From contig KN817548.1 in assembly GCA_000827495.1 (NCBI GenBank), positions 299,561-363,560 on the forward strand: DNA of 64,000 nucleotides, in the 5' to 3' direction. Source of the DNA: Hypholoma sublateritium FD-334 SS-4 (Eukaryota; Basidiomycota; Agaricomycetes; Agaricales; Strophariaceae). The position numbers and the translations under genes are program-made. Below the pieces are notes generated by a model. The model was not told where the DNA came from. It worked only from the letters and a program-made list of their open reading frames with translations, and ran no database searches. Of the stretch, positions 9,198 to 18,989 are shown in pieces. The stretch's first letter is position 1. Each line of letters begins with the position of its first letter.

Positions 9198-11171
9198 ATG
9201 CCACATCAACCATACAAACTACGTTCACTCATGTTCCGCTCTAGCTTTCTTGTTCCAACAAGATGCTTTTCGAAAATTCGATATATATCAAATTCAACAT
9301 CGAATTCCGAGTATACAGTCTTGTTCGCTACGCCGAGACGATGGCTTTACAATAACGATATTCGTAAGTCACATTTTACCCATATCGTGGTACCTCATAG
9401 TTCCTTTTAACAAATACCAGAGCCTTGCCAGAGATGTCTCTGAGACGATTGAACTTCGATGCCGACGCTCTGGTAGCTGTAGCGGTAAAGGCGTCTGGGG
9501 CGTCGGAGGGTAACGAAATAGCAGTCATAGCCGAAGGTACTTTCCTATTCGTCCCGCATTATGAGCTGGTGTACTCAACAGTATTCAGGATCGTACAACC
9601 GCGTCTTCCGCATTAATTTTGCGGACGGAAAGGATGTTATTGCACGTATCGCATTTCCTACTGCCGGGCCGAAAAGCCTTCTTACCCGCAGTGAAGTGGG
9701 GCATACGTTTTTTTGCGTGCACTAGCGTGCATCGGCGTGCAGCTGGCGCGCAGTTGCGTGCATTAGCTTGCATTAGCGTGCAGGATGCACGCAAGTGCAC
9801 GCAAAAATCTGGTTGCCCAGTGAAGTGGCCACAATGGACTTTGTTCGGTCTCGTCTTGGCCCTCGCGTCCCCAAGGTGCTGGCTTGGGACGCCTCGTCGG
9901 ATAACGCTGTTGGCTGCGAGTACATCATCATGGAAAAATGCGTCGGCCCTACTCTTCACAACCGGGTGGATGCTAACCCGAATTCTTTCCGTCACATTTA
10001 TGACGTCGCAGAGCTAATGAGTAATCTGGCATCAATTCCGTTTTCGCAGTACGGAAGCATCTACTACAAGGAGGACGTTGACCCTCATCTTCAAGAGAGA
10101 CCTATACGCTGAAGAAATAGATGAAGACGAATTATCTAGACGATTCCGGATTGGTCCGAGCGTGGAACGACGTTTTTATCGAGGCGGGCGCGCTCATCTG
10201 CCTGTTGACCGTGGTCCATGTAATTCACTTTTGTTAATGTTCGTGCTACTCTGACATTGATATTTTCAGGGAAGGATATACAGTCCTATATCAGGTCAGT
10301 TGCCCGCTGTGAGATCGAGTGGATTAAATCGTATTCCAATTCTCCGGAAGCCCAAAATCAAGTTGGAGCTCGACATACCGCAGAACAACACATAGCATTG
10401 CTTCAGAAATGGGCGACCATTTTTCCAGCCGTTCTCCCCCAGAGCATCTACTGCATGCCCACCCTCTCGCACCCCGACTTGCATGCCGACAATATCTGCG
10501 TCACTGACGCCGACCCTATGTCGGTCACTTCGATTATCGACTGGCAAAGTGCATCTGTCCTTCCGCTATTCGAAAGCGAAATGCCCAAGTTCCTCGATCA
10601 TCAAATATTCGGATCGCAGTTCAAGTATATAAGTACTTCTGATAACCTGGAACAACCTGTGATGCCGGACAATTTCAACACACTAGGGAATGAGGAGCGA
10701 TCTCAGGCGACGGCGGAGTTCTTGCAGGCTTGGCCTAAGCATGCTTACCTCAAGCATCTATCTCAGCTGCATCCTCGACTTGCTGATCATGAAGTCGCGC
10801 AGCTTCCTCAGATAGAGGTCCTGAGAAGGGCAATCTACCACTCGGCGCACTCCTGGTCTCAGGGCCTTCCTGCTCTGGAACAAATGTTGATGGTGATTAA
10901 GTACGCTTATGGAGGAACGTTTCCTATCCACAAGGACTACCCAGCTGCAGGGATATTTTCTGGCGAGGATCTAGAGCAATACAGCGCAGATATGGATGAA
11001 TTGATCGAGGAACAAGAACATGAAGCAGCTGTGATGGAATTGCTCCAGGAAGATGGCATTTGTGTTTCGCAGGACGGAGGTGTGGCTGAGCAGGATTTTG
11101 AAGCGGCACTGAAGAAAGCAGAGGATATACGGTCGCGTTGTATAGCACATGGGAGTACTGAGCGAGGGTAA
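9198..11171 (+). pseudogene. APH-fold phosphotransferase (AIM9-like), disrupted
   Basis: Aminoglycoside phosphotransferase-fold protein of the fungal AIM9-like group, with a basic N-terminus compatible with mitochondrial import. Exons read as 9198-9363 (ending 'RRWLYNNDI'), 9423-9536, 9589-10219 and 10270-11171. They carry 'EGSYNRVFR', the family signature 'SEVATMDFVR', 'EYIIMEK', the catalytic loop 'LSHPDLHADNI' and 'IIDWQSA'. Two lesions are visible. A 120-bp inverted-repeat element sits inside the codon run for SEVATM and brings an in-frame TAG at 9723. A net +1/-2 frameshift near 10104 separates 'QERP' from the in-frame continuation 'YAEEIDEDELSRRFRIG'. The rest of the coding frame stays clean, so inactivation is probably recent. 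Confidence 0.85.
9699..9818. mobile_element. 120-bp MITE-like element with TIRs and 9-bp target duplication
   Basis: Flanked by the direct repeat AGTGAAGTG at 9690-9698 and 9819-9827. The ends are inverted repeats: GGGCATACGTTTTTTTGCGT reads inward from the left and GGGCAACCAGATTTTTGCGT from the right, and the match continues through GCACT.GCGTGCATC. The interior is mostly repeats of GCGTGCA, so the whole element can fold as one hairpin. A 9-bp duplication suggests Mutator-like mobilisation, but that is inference. The added 129 bp are a multiple of three. Confidence 0.85.
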
Positions 11172-11461
11172 ATATGTCCCGACTATGGATTCATGTGTGT
11201 GATTGATATTGTACAAGTACGTATCGTAGTAAAATTCTGCGTGATGAGTGTGATTAGGCTTATTTCATTTATCATCTCCAAGAAATACGCTTACGGTGAT
11301 TCGACAGACATTGATCTGGCCAATTCAACGAGAGAAAGCGGCATTCTTGAGTTTAGCCAAACGCCTGTGCAGGCATTATGCTATTAATAGATTTAATAGT
11401 AGTTTGAATAATTTCTGATTTTCGTACGAAGGTAGTGCAGCATAAATTAAGCATTAACAGA

Positions 11462-12459
11462 TTACTGAGAAGTGGCTACGGCGGTCTTGGACGCCTTGGC
11501 GGAAACGGTCTCGTCCTTCACGATCTTCTTGCCCAACGACGCGATTTGATCAGAGGGCTTGACCACAGCCTCCTTTTTCAGCGCAGCACCGACGTGCAGC
11601 GGCATGCGCTCCCAGGTGACGACCTTCATCCCGACGCCGGGCATCGCGTGCGTGCGCAGGTACGCGACCCAGCGCTGCACGACCTCGGGGTCCGCGTCCC
11701 ACGCCTTGATCGCGCGCTTGTGCACCCGGCGCTCGAAGTTCTCCTGCGCCTTCTTGTGCGCGAACGGGCCGCGCAGCACGGTCCACAGGCGGCGCTGCGT
11801 CGGCAGGCTGGCGACCTGCGACACGGGCAGCCCGAGCGCGGCCGCGGCGTGCGTCGCGAAGTGCGTGAAGAGGTTGAGCAGGTGCACGTGGTGCGAGCGG
11901 AAGTGGACGTTCGCGACGGGGATGTCGTGCGTGCGCGGGTGGAAGAAGGGCTTGCTGACGCTGCGCCCGTGGATGAGCGTCATGGCGTAGTCCTCCTCCG
12001 TGAACGGCGCGAGGTTCGGGTCGAGGGTCTGCTTCAGCGGCAGCGTGGCGGGGTCGTATTTGAGCCCGCGCCCCTCCCAGTTTGTGCTGCTGATACTGAG
12101 GGGAGGTTAGACAGGGAAGCTCCGGAAGGACAGTGGCCGTACTCTAGGATAGACTCCGCCTTCTCCACTTTTGACACCCGCCGCCTTGGTTTAGGGACAG
12201 TAAGAGATCTTGAGTGGCCAGGTCAGCGAACATATTCGAAAATGAGTCAAATTGAGCGCACTTGGTGGTCAGAGCTTTCGGCGTTGGCGTTGGTGCTGGC
12301 GTTGACGTCGTCGCGGCATCCGGGCTAGCACACAGTCAATATCGGCTATACATGGGTAGGGCCTGGGCAGGCGGCGTACGTAGGCACGGTGCTGGCAGCG
12401 CGGGCTAGTCTGAGGGTATTTGGGACCCATTGGCGCGTGGAGCGGACGGCGGCGAACAT
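11462..12459 (-). CDS. rsm10: Mitochondrial small-subunit ribosomal protein uS10m (RSM10-type)
   Basis: Structural protein of the mitochondrial small ribosomal subunit. Four exons: 12459-12380, 12324-12262, 12208-12143 and 12095-11462, with introns of 55, 53 and 47 nt, giving 280 residues. The N-terminus MFAAVRSTRQWVPNTLRLAR is a typical basic mitochondrial presequence, followed by a Thr/Pro linker and 'KVEKAESILD'. The uS10 domain is clear: 'IPVANVHFRSHHVHLLNLF', 'QRRLWTVLRGPFAHKKAQE', 'ENFERRVHKRAIKAWD' and 'MKVVTWERMPL'. The C-terminal ~40 residues are a lysine/alanine-rich extension beyond the domain. It opens the GC-rich housekeeping block. Confidence 0.92.
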
Positions 12460-12972
12460 CGTGGTCGTCGTTCCGGTCGAGCTGGTTGCGGTCAAGAAAA
12501 GAGAACAAATTTCCCACGGATCTAAGGCGCTCTGCTTTCTGTCGCTTGCTCTCAACCTGCTCTCAACCAATAACGACTTGAAATACGCTCTACGAGGCCT
12601 TTATTATTTCTAATCCCTCTGATAGAAGTGGCACGTCGAAGAGCCCTAGATAGATGTTAAATTCGGTGATCACAGCTACGGCCCTACGGTTCAGGAATCA
12701 AGAGGAGCTTCCTTCCGTCTTCCCAACTACACTTCCGGCTCAGGCTCAGACTCGACAGGAAAAAGATAAAATTTTGCAGGGGCAGTTCAAGAGGCACTCA
12801 AAAGCGAGGGGATCATTTTGTTCTGCACACCTGTCACCCGACACAGCCTGGTCCCGGCAATGCTGCCGCACGGGCTTGAGGCGATCTTCACATCTATCAG
12901 GCGCCCAAATTGCATCTTGGCTCTGAACGTTATCATCCTCGGCTGATTCACACGGAAGAAGAGACCACAGCA
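12460..12972. other. Intergenic or 5' part of the PARP-like gene
   Basis: A 90-codon plus ORF (12654-12926) could hold upstream exons of the PARP-like gene, but I cannot join it convincingly by splice sites. Confidence 0.4.
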
Positions 12973-13930
12973 TGCTGCACGCCGCCCTCGATGCGTCTGG
13001 TCGCGTCTATCTGCACTCGTGCTACGATGCGTCGGTGGTAAGCTGTGCGGCTCGGAGTCGCTATCTCATACGCTGCTTACCCTGCTCGTTCCCGCCAGAA
13101 TCTCATCCACGTCAGATCTGACGACCCGGAATACCGAATCAGTGCGTCGCCTGTTGCAGGTTGTACATCCGCGAGCTCACGTCGGGATGGGCGCAGTTGC
13201 GCAGAAGTTCCTGAACGGGTGGCTGCACCCCGATAAACCCACGCCGACGATCAAGCGCATATTCTACGTCGCCTACTCGACGGAGGAGGGCCTCGAGCAC
13301 CTCGGGCGGTTCAGTGACTACTGGTGCCTATCCCTTTGTCGGTTGGGTGCCCGGGCTCGAGCTGACGCAGGTGTGCAGCAACAGGGTGGGCAACGTCGAG
13401 ATGCTCTTCCACGGCACGCGGTGCGAGTGCCGCATCGGCGAGACGGCGACGAGCGTGACGGTGTGCGCGTCGGAGACGTGCAACCTGTGCAAGATCATCA
13501 AGGGATCGTATCGCATGGAAAGGGCGAAAGGCCGTGCGTCTCCTAGGTCGTCGGTTTGCTGCTCTGCAAGGGACCTGACTTTTTTCCAGAGCGGATGTTC
13601 GGGCCTGGGATATACTCCACGGAGGTGTCGTCCAAGGCGGACATCTATGCGGACAATGTGGGCGCGAGCCAGAACAAGCACGTCATGATCGTCAACCACG
13701 TCGCGCTGGGGCGCTCGAAGATGATGTACGAGGCGTCGCACGACATGCAGCATGCGCCGCCTATGTATAACTCGGTGCGGTCTCTTTTCATTGTGGGGTT
13801 CTGGGCTGATGAGATCGGGCTGCAGGTCACGGCGGCGACGTACCCGCAGGGCGGGAAGGTGAACTACCACGAGGCGGTGGTGTATCGCGAGGACGCGATA
13901 TGCGCGAATGCGATTGTGGTTTATTCATAG
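12973..13930 (+). CDS. PARP catalytic-domain protein (ADP-ribosyltransferase fold)
   Basis: Fungal PARP-like protein predicted to transfer ADP-ribose from NAD. The clear exons are 13099-13141, 13197-13323, 13379-13533 and 13590-13930, with introns of 55, 55 and 56 nt that keep frame. An upstream exon from ATG 12973 ending before GTAAGC is likely, but the true start is uncertain. The catalytic H-Y-E triad is visible: His in 'MLFHGTRCECRIG', Tyr in 'FGPGIYSTEVSSKADIYADN' and Glu in 'NYHEAVVYREDAI'. The Cys-rich stretch 'CASETCNLCKIIKGSY' between them is typical of a basidiomycete subgroup. No DNA-binding or WGR domain lies within the called exons. The biological target is unknown. Confidence 0.82.
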
Positions 13931-14213
13931 GATCCACTGTACAAATCAAGGGGTATAGATGATGCTTTTCCATACAGTTTCGCGAGCTGATGCAGAAGCG
14001 TTTGGTGACAGTGAAAGGGTGTGCATAAATATGTAGGCGGCGGGCAACTGGCGTATCGTAAGCTGTTCCAATTCAATAGCCAAATATACACCTTGTATCG
14101 GAAATCCGCAGATGGTGCCCCTCCTTCCACGTCCTCTATAGATTGTCCTGCGGAGAGATAAAGGGATGCGTGCATACAACCCCAGCGGCACGGCCCGCCG
14201 CGGGCAGACCGCT

Positions 14214-14701
14214 TCATTCGAACTGTTTCTCGAGATGTTGACGAATGACGGTCGAGACCTCGCGCTTTACGGCGAGGGGGATCGAGGCTGCGCGAAAAAA
14301 TGAGGGGCCATTGTGGTATGGTGGCACGAAAGAAAAAAGACGCACTGGACGCGGCCCTCGGCGTGATATCAGCCAACAGCCGGTCAAACGCGAGCGGCTC
14401 CATGCCCCGCGCAGCCTCTGGTGGGACGAGACGTCGTGAGCACGGTACACGCGCCGCAGGAGGGGAAGGGGTAGGGCGCACCTTTGCTCTTGTGGCGGAC
14501 GTCGTCGCACCAGCCGCTCTCGTTGAGCTTGGCGAACATGACCGCGCGTATCCTGGGGGGGGGTATGACCTCATATGAGCTGCTTATTACATAGTAGGCG
14601 TGCCGCGGTGCGGGGGGGCGGACTCACTGCTCCCATTCGCCGCTCTCGATGAGCCGTTTGCGGAGCTGTAGATAGAGCGCGTTGACGTCGGCGGGTGGCA
14701 T
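14214..14701 (-). CDS. sus1: SUS1/ENY2, transcription and mRNA export factor
   Basis: Small subunit shared by the SAGA deubiquitinase module and the TREX-2 mRNA export complex at the nuclear pore. Four exons: 14701-14628, 14552-14482, 14417-14346 and 14287-14214, with introns of 75, 64 and 58 nt, giving 96 residues. The family landmarks are 'LYLQLRKRLIESGEWEQI', 'KLNESGWCDDVRHKSK', 'PLAFDRLLADITPRA' and the C-terminus 'SIPLAVKREVSTVIRQHLEK' followed by QFE. All splice phases close exactly. Yeast SUS1 is also intron-split and its splicing is regulated, so three introns in a gene this short are worth noting. It is divergently arranged with Mago, 322 bp apart. Confidence 0.93.
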
Positions 14702-15023
14702 AGCGTGGGCCGGTGGCGGGAAATAGGCTATAGCAGGCGGGTTGAATGACCTGCGTCCTGACTTGTCCTGACAAGGCGTGTCAGTATAGGGTTGGGCGAC
14801 GTTGATAGTGCGACTTGGGCGACGCGTAGAGACGCACCTAGGAAAATCAAGATGTCCCGGCCAGCCCAGAGGAGACCGTCGAGCAACCTTCGACGGCGGA
14901 GGAGAGCTGCGTAAAAGCCCCGAGGCCACCGCCTGGCGTAATGGTGGACTGTGGGAACATTCGCTGACGTAAGCGGTTGTTCCACGACGCCTGGCGCTTC
15001 GGACGCAACCACGAACGAACGCC
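14702..15023. promoter_or_regulatory. Shared divergent promoter of SUS1 and Mago
   Basis: 322 bp between the two start codons. It contains a perfect inverted repeat CTTGTCCTGACAAG near 14762-14775. No TATA box is evident on either side. Co-regulation is inference. Confidence 0.5.
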
Positions 15024-15851
15024 ATGTCGACCCTCGAGAACGACCCCTTCTATCTGCGGTAGGTGTTTTCATCTATGAATTGCACGCAATACTGATGAAT
15101 AGATAGATACTAGTGAGCAGCGTGGCCTGTTACAGTCGCGCGGGGGACGTGGCTGATCTTTCTTCTTTGCAGCACCGGGCACTCTGGCAAGCACGGCCAC
15201 GAGTTCCTCGAGTTCGAGTACTCGCACGGGCGGCTGCGCTACGCGAACAACTCGAACTACCGCAACGACAGCCTCATCCGCAAAGAGAGTGAGTTTCTTC
15301 CGCTCTCTCGCGGCTGTGGGCCCGGCTGACCGAGCGCCTTTTCTTTTCTTTTCTTTTCTTTTCTTTTCGCGCAGTGTGGGTTGGCCCCCTCGTGGTGAAG
15401 GAGCTCAAGCGCATCGTCGAGTCGAGCGAGATCACGAAGTGCGTGCGCTCATTTGCATCATGGATACCGCAGCTGCTGATTTGCGTTGTGCACGCAGGGA
15501 GGACGACACGAACTGGCCGAAGAAGAACATCGTTGGGAAGCAGGAGCTCGAGATCCGCGTGGGGAACGACCACATCGCATTTGAGGTCCGCGCCCCCGTT
15601 TCTGCCGGTGATACGTGCATGAATGCTGATGTTTGCCTGCTGCCTCGTCGCAACAGACCGCCAAGATTGGCTCGCTGGTGGACATCCAGGACAGCGAGGA
15701 CCCGGAGGGCCTGCGCGTTTTCTATTACCTCGTGCAGGATCTCAAGGTCCGCTATCTCTGCTGCACCTGCTGCGAGTGTGACTGACACGCCTCTGCGCAG
15801 TGCCTGATCTTCTCCCTGATCTCGCTCCACTTCAAAATCAAGCCCATCTAG
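15024..15851 (+). CDS. mago: Mago nashi, exon junction complex core protein
   Basis: Partner of Y14 in the exon junction complex deposited on spliced mRNA. Seven exons: 15024-15058, 15107-15112, 15173-15288, 15375-15438, 15498-15585, 15657-15746 and 15801-15851, together 450 nt for 149 residues (human 146). The sequence starts [12 protein letters not shown] and runs through '[18 protein letters not shown]', '[19 protein letters not shown]', '[16 protein letters not shown]', '[16 protein letters not shown]' and ends '[16 protein letters not shown]'. The second exon is only 6 nt. Two introns start GTCCGC, a weak donor. The intron at 15289-15374 holds a TTTTC pentamer run. Confidence 0.95.
15107..15112 (+). 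other. mago: 6-nt micro-exon of Mago
   Basis: ATACTA lies between acceptor ATAG (ending 15106) and donor GTGAGC (15113). Joining CG|ATACTA|C gives Arg-Tyr-Tyr, restoring the near-invariant 'FYLRYYxGH' of Mago. Direct splicing of the flanking exons would delete Tyr-Tyr while keeping frame. The flanking introns are 48 and 60 nt, each with a CTGAT branch-like site. Confidence 0.85.
15343..15368. repeat. TTTTC pentamer microsatellite in a Mago intron
   Basis: About five TTTTC units form the polypyrimidine tract just before the acceptor at 15374, so length variation could affect splicing. Confidence 0.8.
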
Positions 15852-16739
15852 CGGCTTACCGCACGCCCGTCGTGATGATGTCAGGAAAAGGCGTCCTGTC
15901 GAGCTGTGAGTAGCATCCGCTTTCGTCGCTCGGCGGAGACAGCAACTGACGCACGCGGTGCCTGCGATGATATCAGGAAACGTCCAGCCGCCAACACCGT
16001 TGTTCAAGAAAGCCTGCATGTTGTACCGCAGGTGAGATTGTCTCGCGACGTTAGCGCGGGCGTTGCTGATCTGGTTCCTCACTTAGTTTATAATGAATCT
16101 ATTGCTTTGTGACTGTGTAATCGATGATGCGACGTGCTGCTGCTGCTGCGGTAGCGCAGACGTCTGGCTGCCTCCTGCGAACTATCAGCGAGTTATATCG
16201 GGCGCGATGTGCTACATATCGGTTTTTCGTGGATGGCTCTTATGAGCGACACCTTTCGCCTGCTACTCTCATGGATTTGACAAAAAGGAATGCGCTATCG
16301 CCGCCGTGCTATGATATCGTGCGACTCCAGGTCGTCGGCGCAGCCGGCTGGCAACCTCACCCAGTGAAGCAGAGGTGGTGCATACAATTAGGTTGGGTCA
16401 ATCTATCTTGGTCTGCGCGTCGATTCGATTGACATGGAAACAACCCCCCGTGCCCGGTCGCCAGCGTCGTTGGCTACATACTCTGTGCTAATCCCGGACG
16501 CGGGGCAGGCCGATTGTATATCGGCCTGCCTGCCTGGGTATATGGCTCAGCCGCGCTATTCTTCTGCCATCTTCCATCTTCCCACTTTGTATGTTGATTG
16601 TTGTGCGGCACTCAAAAGTCGCCTCTGGATCCAAGTCGTCCTTGTCCTTGTCTGCAGCTGCTCCTGTCGTCCGCTCCAAGACCCGTCGCGTCGTCGTCGG
16701 CCGCTGATAATCGCCTAGGTCAAAACGCCGAGTGAAAAC
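15852..16739. other. Intergenic; a short duplicated motif, no firm gene
   Basis: ATGATGTCAGGAAAAG (15875) and ATGATATCAGGAAACG (15967) are near-copies about 90 bp apart with plausible splice signals around them. One reading contains 'NVQPPTPLFKKACMLYR', but I cannot assemble a full gene on either strand. Confidence 0.4.
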
Positions 16740-17132
16740 ATGTCAGCCGCGCGCCCGATGCCCACCCCGCCGGACCAGCAGCACCGCCGGCCGTCCAACT
16801 CGCCTGGAGCGTCCGACGCGTCGTCGCCGCGGATGCGCGCGCCGTCGACGCCTATGACCACGCCCACCTTCACACCTACACCCCCACCCACCCCCGCATC
16901 GGCGTCGACGTCGGCGCTAGCACCCGCCAGCAGCAGCACAGAGGACGCCACAGCGCTCGCCGCGCTCCTCGCGGAGGTCGACGAGTGGCTCCTGCACATC
17001 GGCGCGCGCGTCGCGGAGCTCGAGCGGCGGCACTGGGCGCACCGCGCGCGGGAGGGGGCGCTGCTTGCTGGTGCTGGTGTGGGTGGGCTGGGTGTGGGTG
17101 GGTTGAAGGGAGTAAAGGCGGGGCGGGTATGA
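16740..17132 (+). CDS. Hypothetical protein, Pro/Ser/Thr-rich with a C-terminal helix
   Basis: A 130-residue ORF from ATG 16740. Residues 1-65 are low complexity (Pro, Ser, Thr, Ala), including a TPxPTPPPTP run. Residues ~68-105 are a predicted amphipathic helix or coiled coil rich in Ala, Leu and Glu ('ALLAEVDEWLLHIGARVAEL'). The tail is Gly/Val-rich because the ORF runs into the G-rich repeat. Coding is plausible from codon periodicity, but no family is recognised. The stop may be positioned by the repeat, so the C-terminus could differ between strains. Confidence 0.45.
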   Translation: MSAARPMPTPPDQQHRRPSNSPGASDASSPRMRAPSTPMTTPTFTPTPPPTPASASTSALAPASSSTEDATALAALLAEVDEWLLHIGARVAELERRHWAHRAREGALLAGAGVGGLGVGGLKGVKAGRV

Positions 17133-17240
17133 GGGGCGGGTGGGGGTGTGGGTGGGTGAGGGGGGTTGAAGGGGGTTAAGGGCGGCGGGCGTGGCAGGGG
17201 TGGGTGGGGTGTAGGGGAGGGTGGGGTGGGTGGGGTAAGG
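17075..17240. repeat. G-rich tract with quadruplex potential
   Basis: Dense GGG and GGGG runs (GGGTGGG, GGGGTGGGTGGGG and similar) on the plus strand, separated by short loops, over about 165 bp at the end of and after the small ORF. Confidence 0.75.
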
Positions 17241-18989
17241 GTCGGCGACGGAGATAGATGGTTAACGGCACAGCGCACGCGGGCGCGCGCTGTCGACGTG
17301 GTTACGTTCGCGTCTCGCGGGAGAAAATTGGAATCGTCGTTCGTGTGCTCGGTATCTGTCTGTCTGTCCGGGATGTGTATAACTTTCTTTCTTTTTGTGT
17401 GTATGTATTAAAGTTTCTTCCGCCTGGCCCAATTCTCTGCACGTTTTACTATATGGATATTAATTACCAGGCTGGGACCTGCGGTTGTACTTCTACTTCG
17501 TGTTCGATTCTGGTCGGCGAGCTTGTATACTACTTATGTATGCATCCGTGCGGAGAAATGCGATCGCCATTGACGACGTGGGATCTGCTGTTGTCCTGGA
17601 TGTAGGTGGGTGGGAGCGGCGCCAAAGATAGATCGAATAGAGTACGCCTGTTGGGATCATCGATGTCGTGTTATCGCACTTCATGACGAGTCCAATCGAT
17701 AGAGGCCTGCATACGAAAGAAGGCGAGGTAGGTTAGGATCGCCGCGCGTGGTGGTGGGCGGAGAGAGGGTAATTATAAGGTGAAGATAGATGGATAGAGT
17801 TTCGCCGGCGTCCTGTTAATGGCTAGGCGCTTCGAGCTACTACTTATCGCTTGACGTGCCATGGCTGGTTTGGGACGAAGGGAAAGAGGATCCCGCGTCG
17901 TGCGGAGGCGCCCGCACTTGGCCCGCATTTGACTGTCCGCGGCACTCGCATTCCTGAGTTCCAGCAGCGTTCCAAGCTGAAAAGACGCGGGGGAAAATAT
18001 GGTGTGCAGCGGAGTGATCGTGCGGTCGTTCCAACGCATACAAGCGACGTTTATTCGTAGGTCCGGGGGAGGGGTGAATGGGAGAAGGCAGACAGCAGGC
18101 TGACTCGAAGGTGTCATCAAGCTGCGTTAGCGGGGCTTAGTAGGTCGGAATCCAGGGAAGTGCCAAGGCAGTCAGTCGGGCTAGAGGCGTAGACGCTAGA
18201 GTCGTTTTTGAATTTGAAGAGGCGTCTTGATGAAGCGTCCGCGCGACGGCAGGGGAAATGCAGTATGAACTTTTTCAGCCCAGACTGACGCAAGCCCGGT
18301 CTGCAGCTGAGTCGCCGGCGGCATTGGGGAAGAGAGCCTCCGCCGAGAATAGCAGAGGCGGCGAATGAGGGGCGCTGGGATGGCGCTGGGATAATTAAGT
18401 GCTTGCCATGGCGGGTAAGTGGCTACTACTATAAGTAGGTAAGTAAGTGGCATCTCCGCTAAGTGCGTCATGGAAGCCGCGTCTGACCGCTGCGTGACAT
18501 AATCTGCGAACGGCGGGCGGGGGTTATAGTCGACGACGTTTTTGCGTGCGCCGTGCTGTGAGAAGGCTGCAGAACAAAAGAGTGCGCGTGGATTTTTCGC
18601 GTGAATGTTTATGCATATGCATAAGGGGGGCACAAACGTGCTCTGTCGCAGGAGCCGGAATATCTGCGGGGCTGCCCTACGCACCTCGCAATCGCGGTGG
18701 GCGAGACGTCCAATCGGGGAAAGTCTTTGGACAGTCCATTGAGGGCGTCCGTAGGTGCGCGCGGGGGAGCCGGGAAGCCGGCCGCTGACAAAGACACGCG
18801 GTTGTGCGGGAACGTGGTTCATTTTGTCGGCCGCCTTTCCTAGGCTCTGACGGCGCCTGCCTGCCTGCCCCCTTGTTCCCCCTTATTGGCACACGCCACC
18901 GACAGGCTGCGTCTCAGGCTCTCTCCGCTGCCACCACTACCACCGCCCCACTTGCTCCGCCACACCGCTGCGGGCACGCAAGACAGACG
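17241..18989. other. Intergenic and promoter of casein kinase gene
   Basis: No supported gene. A 208-codon minus ORF (18196-18822) reflects GC composition rather than coding, with no family features or splice context. Pyrimidine-rich sequence precedes the ATG at 18990, as is common for fungal promoters. Confidence 0.5.

Noticed and set aside
9619..10017. 132-codon plus ORF across the MITE
   Set aside because: Wrong frame relative to the conserved APH-like protein; produced by the MITE insertion.
11435..12328. 297-codon plus ORF over the uS10m gene
   Set aside because: Antisense shadow of the uS10m exons; crosses its introns.
18196..18822. 208-codon minus ORF upstream of the casein kinase
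   Set aside because: GC-rich antisense-like sequence in the promoter; no family motif, repetitive reading frames on both strands.
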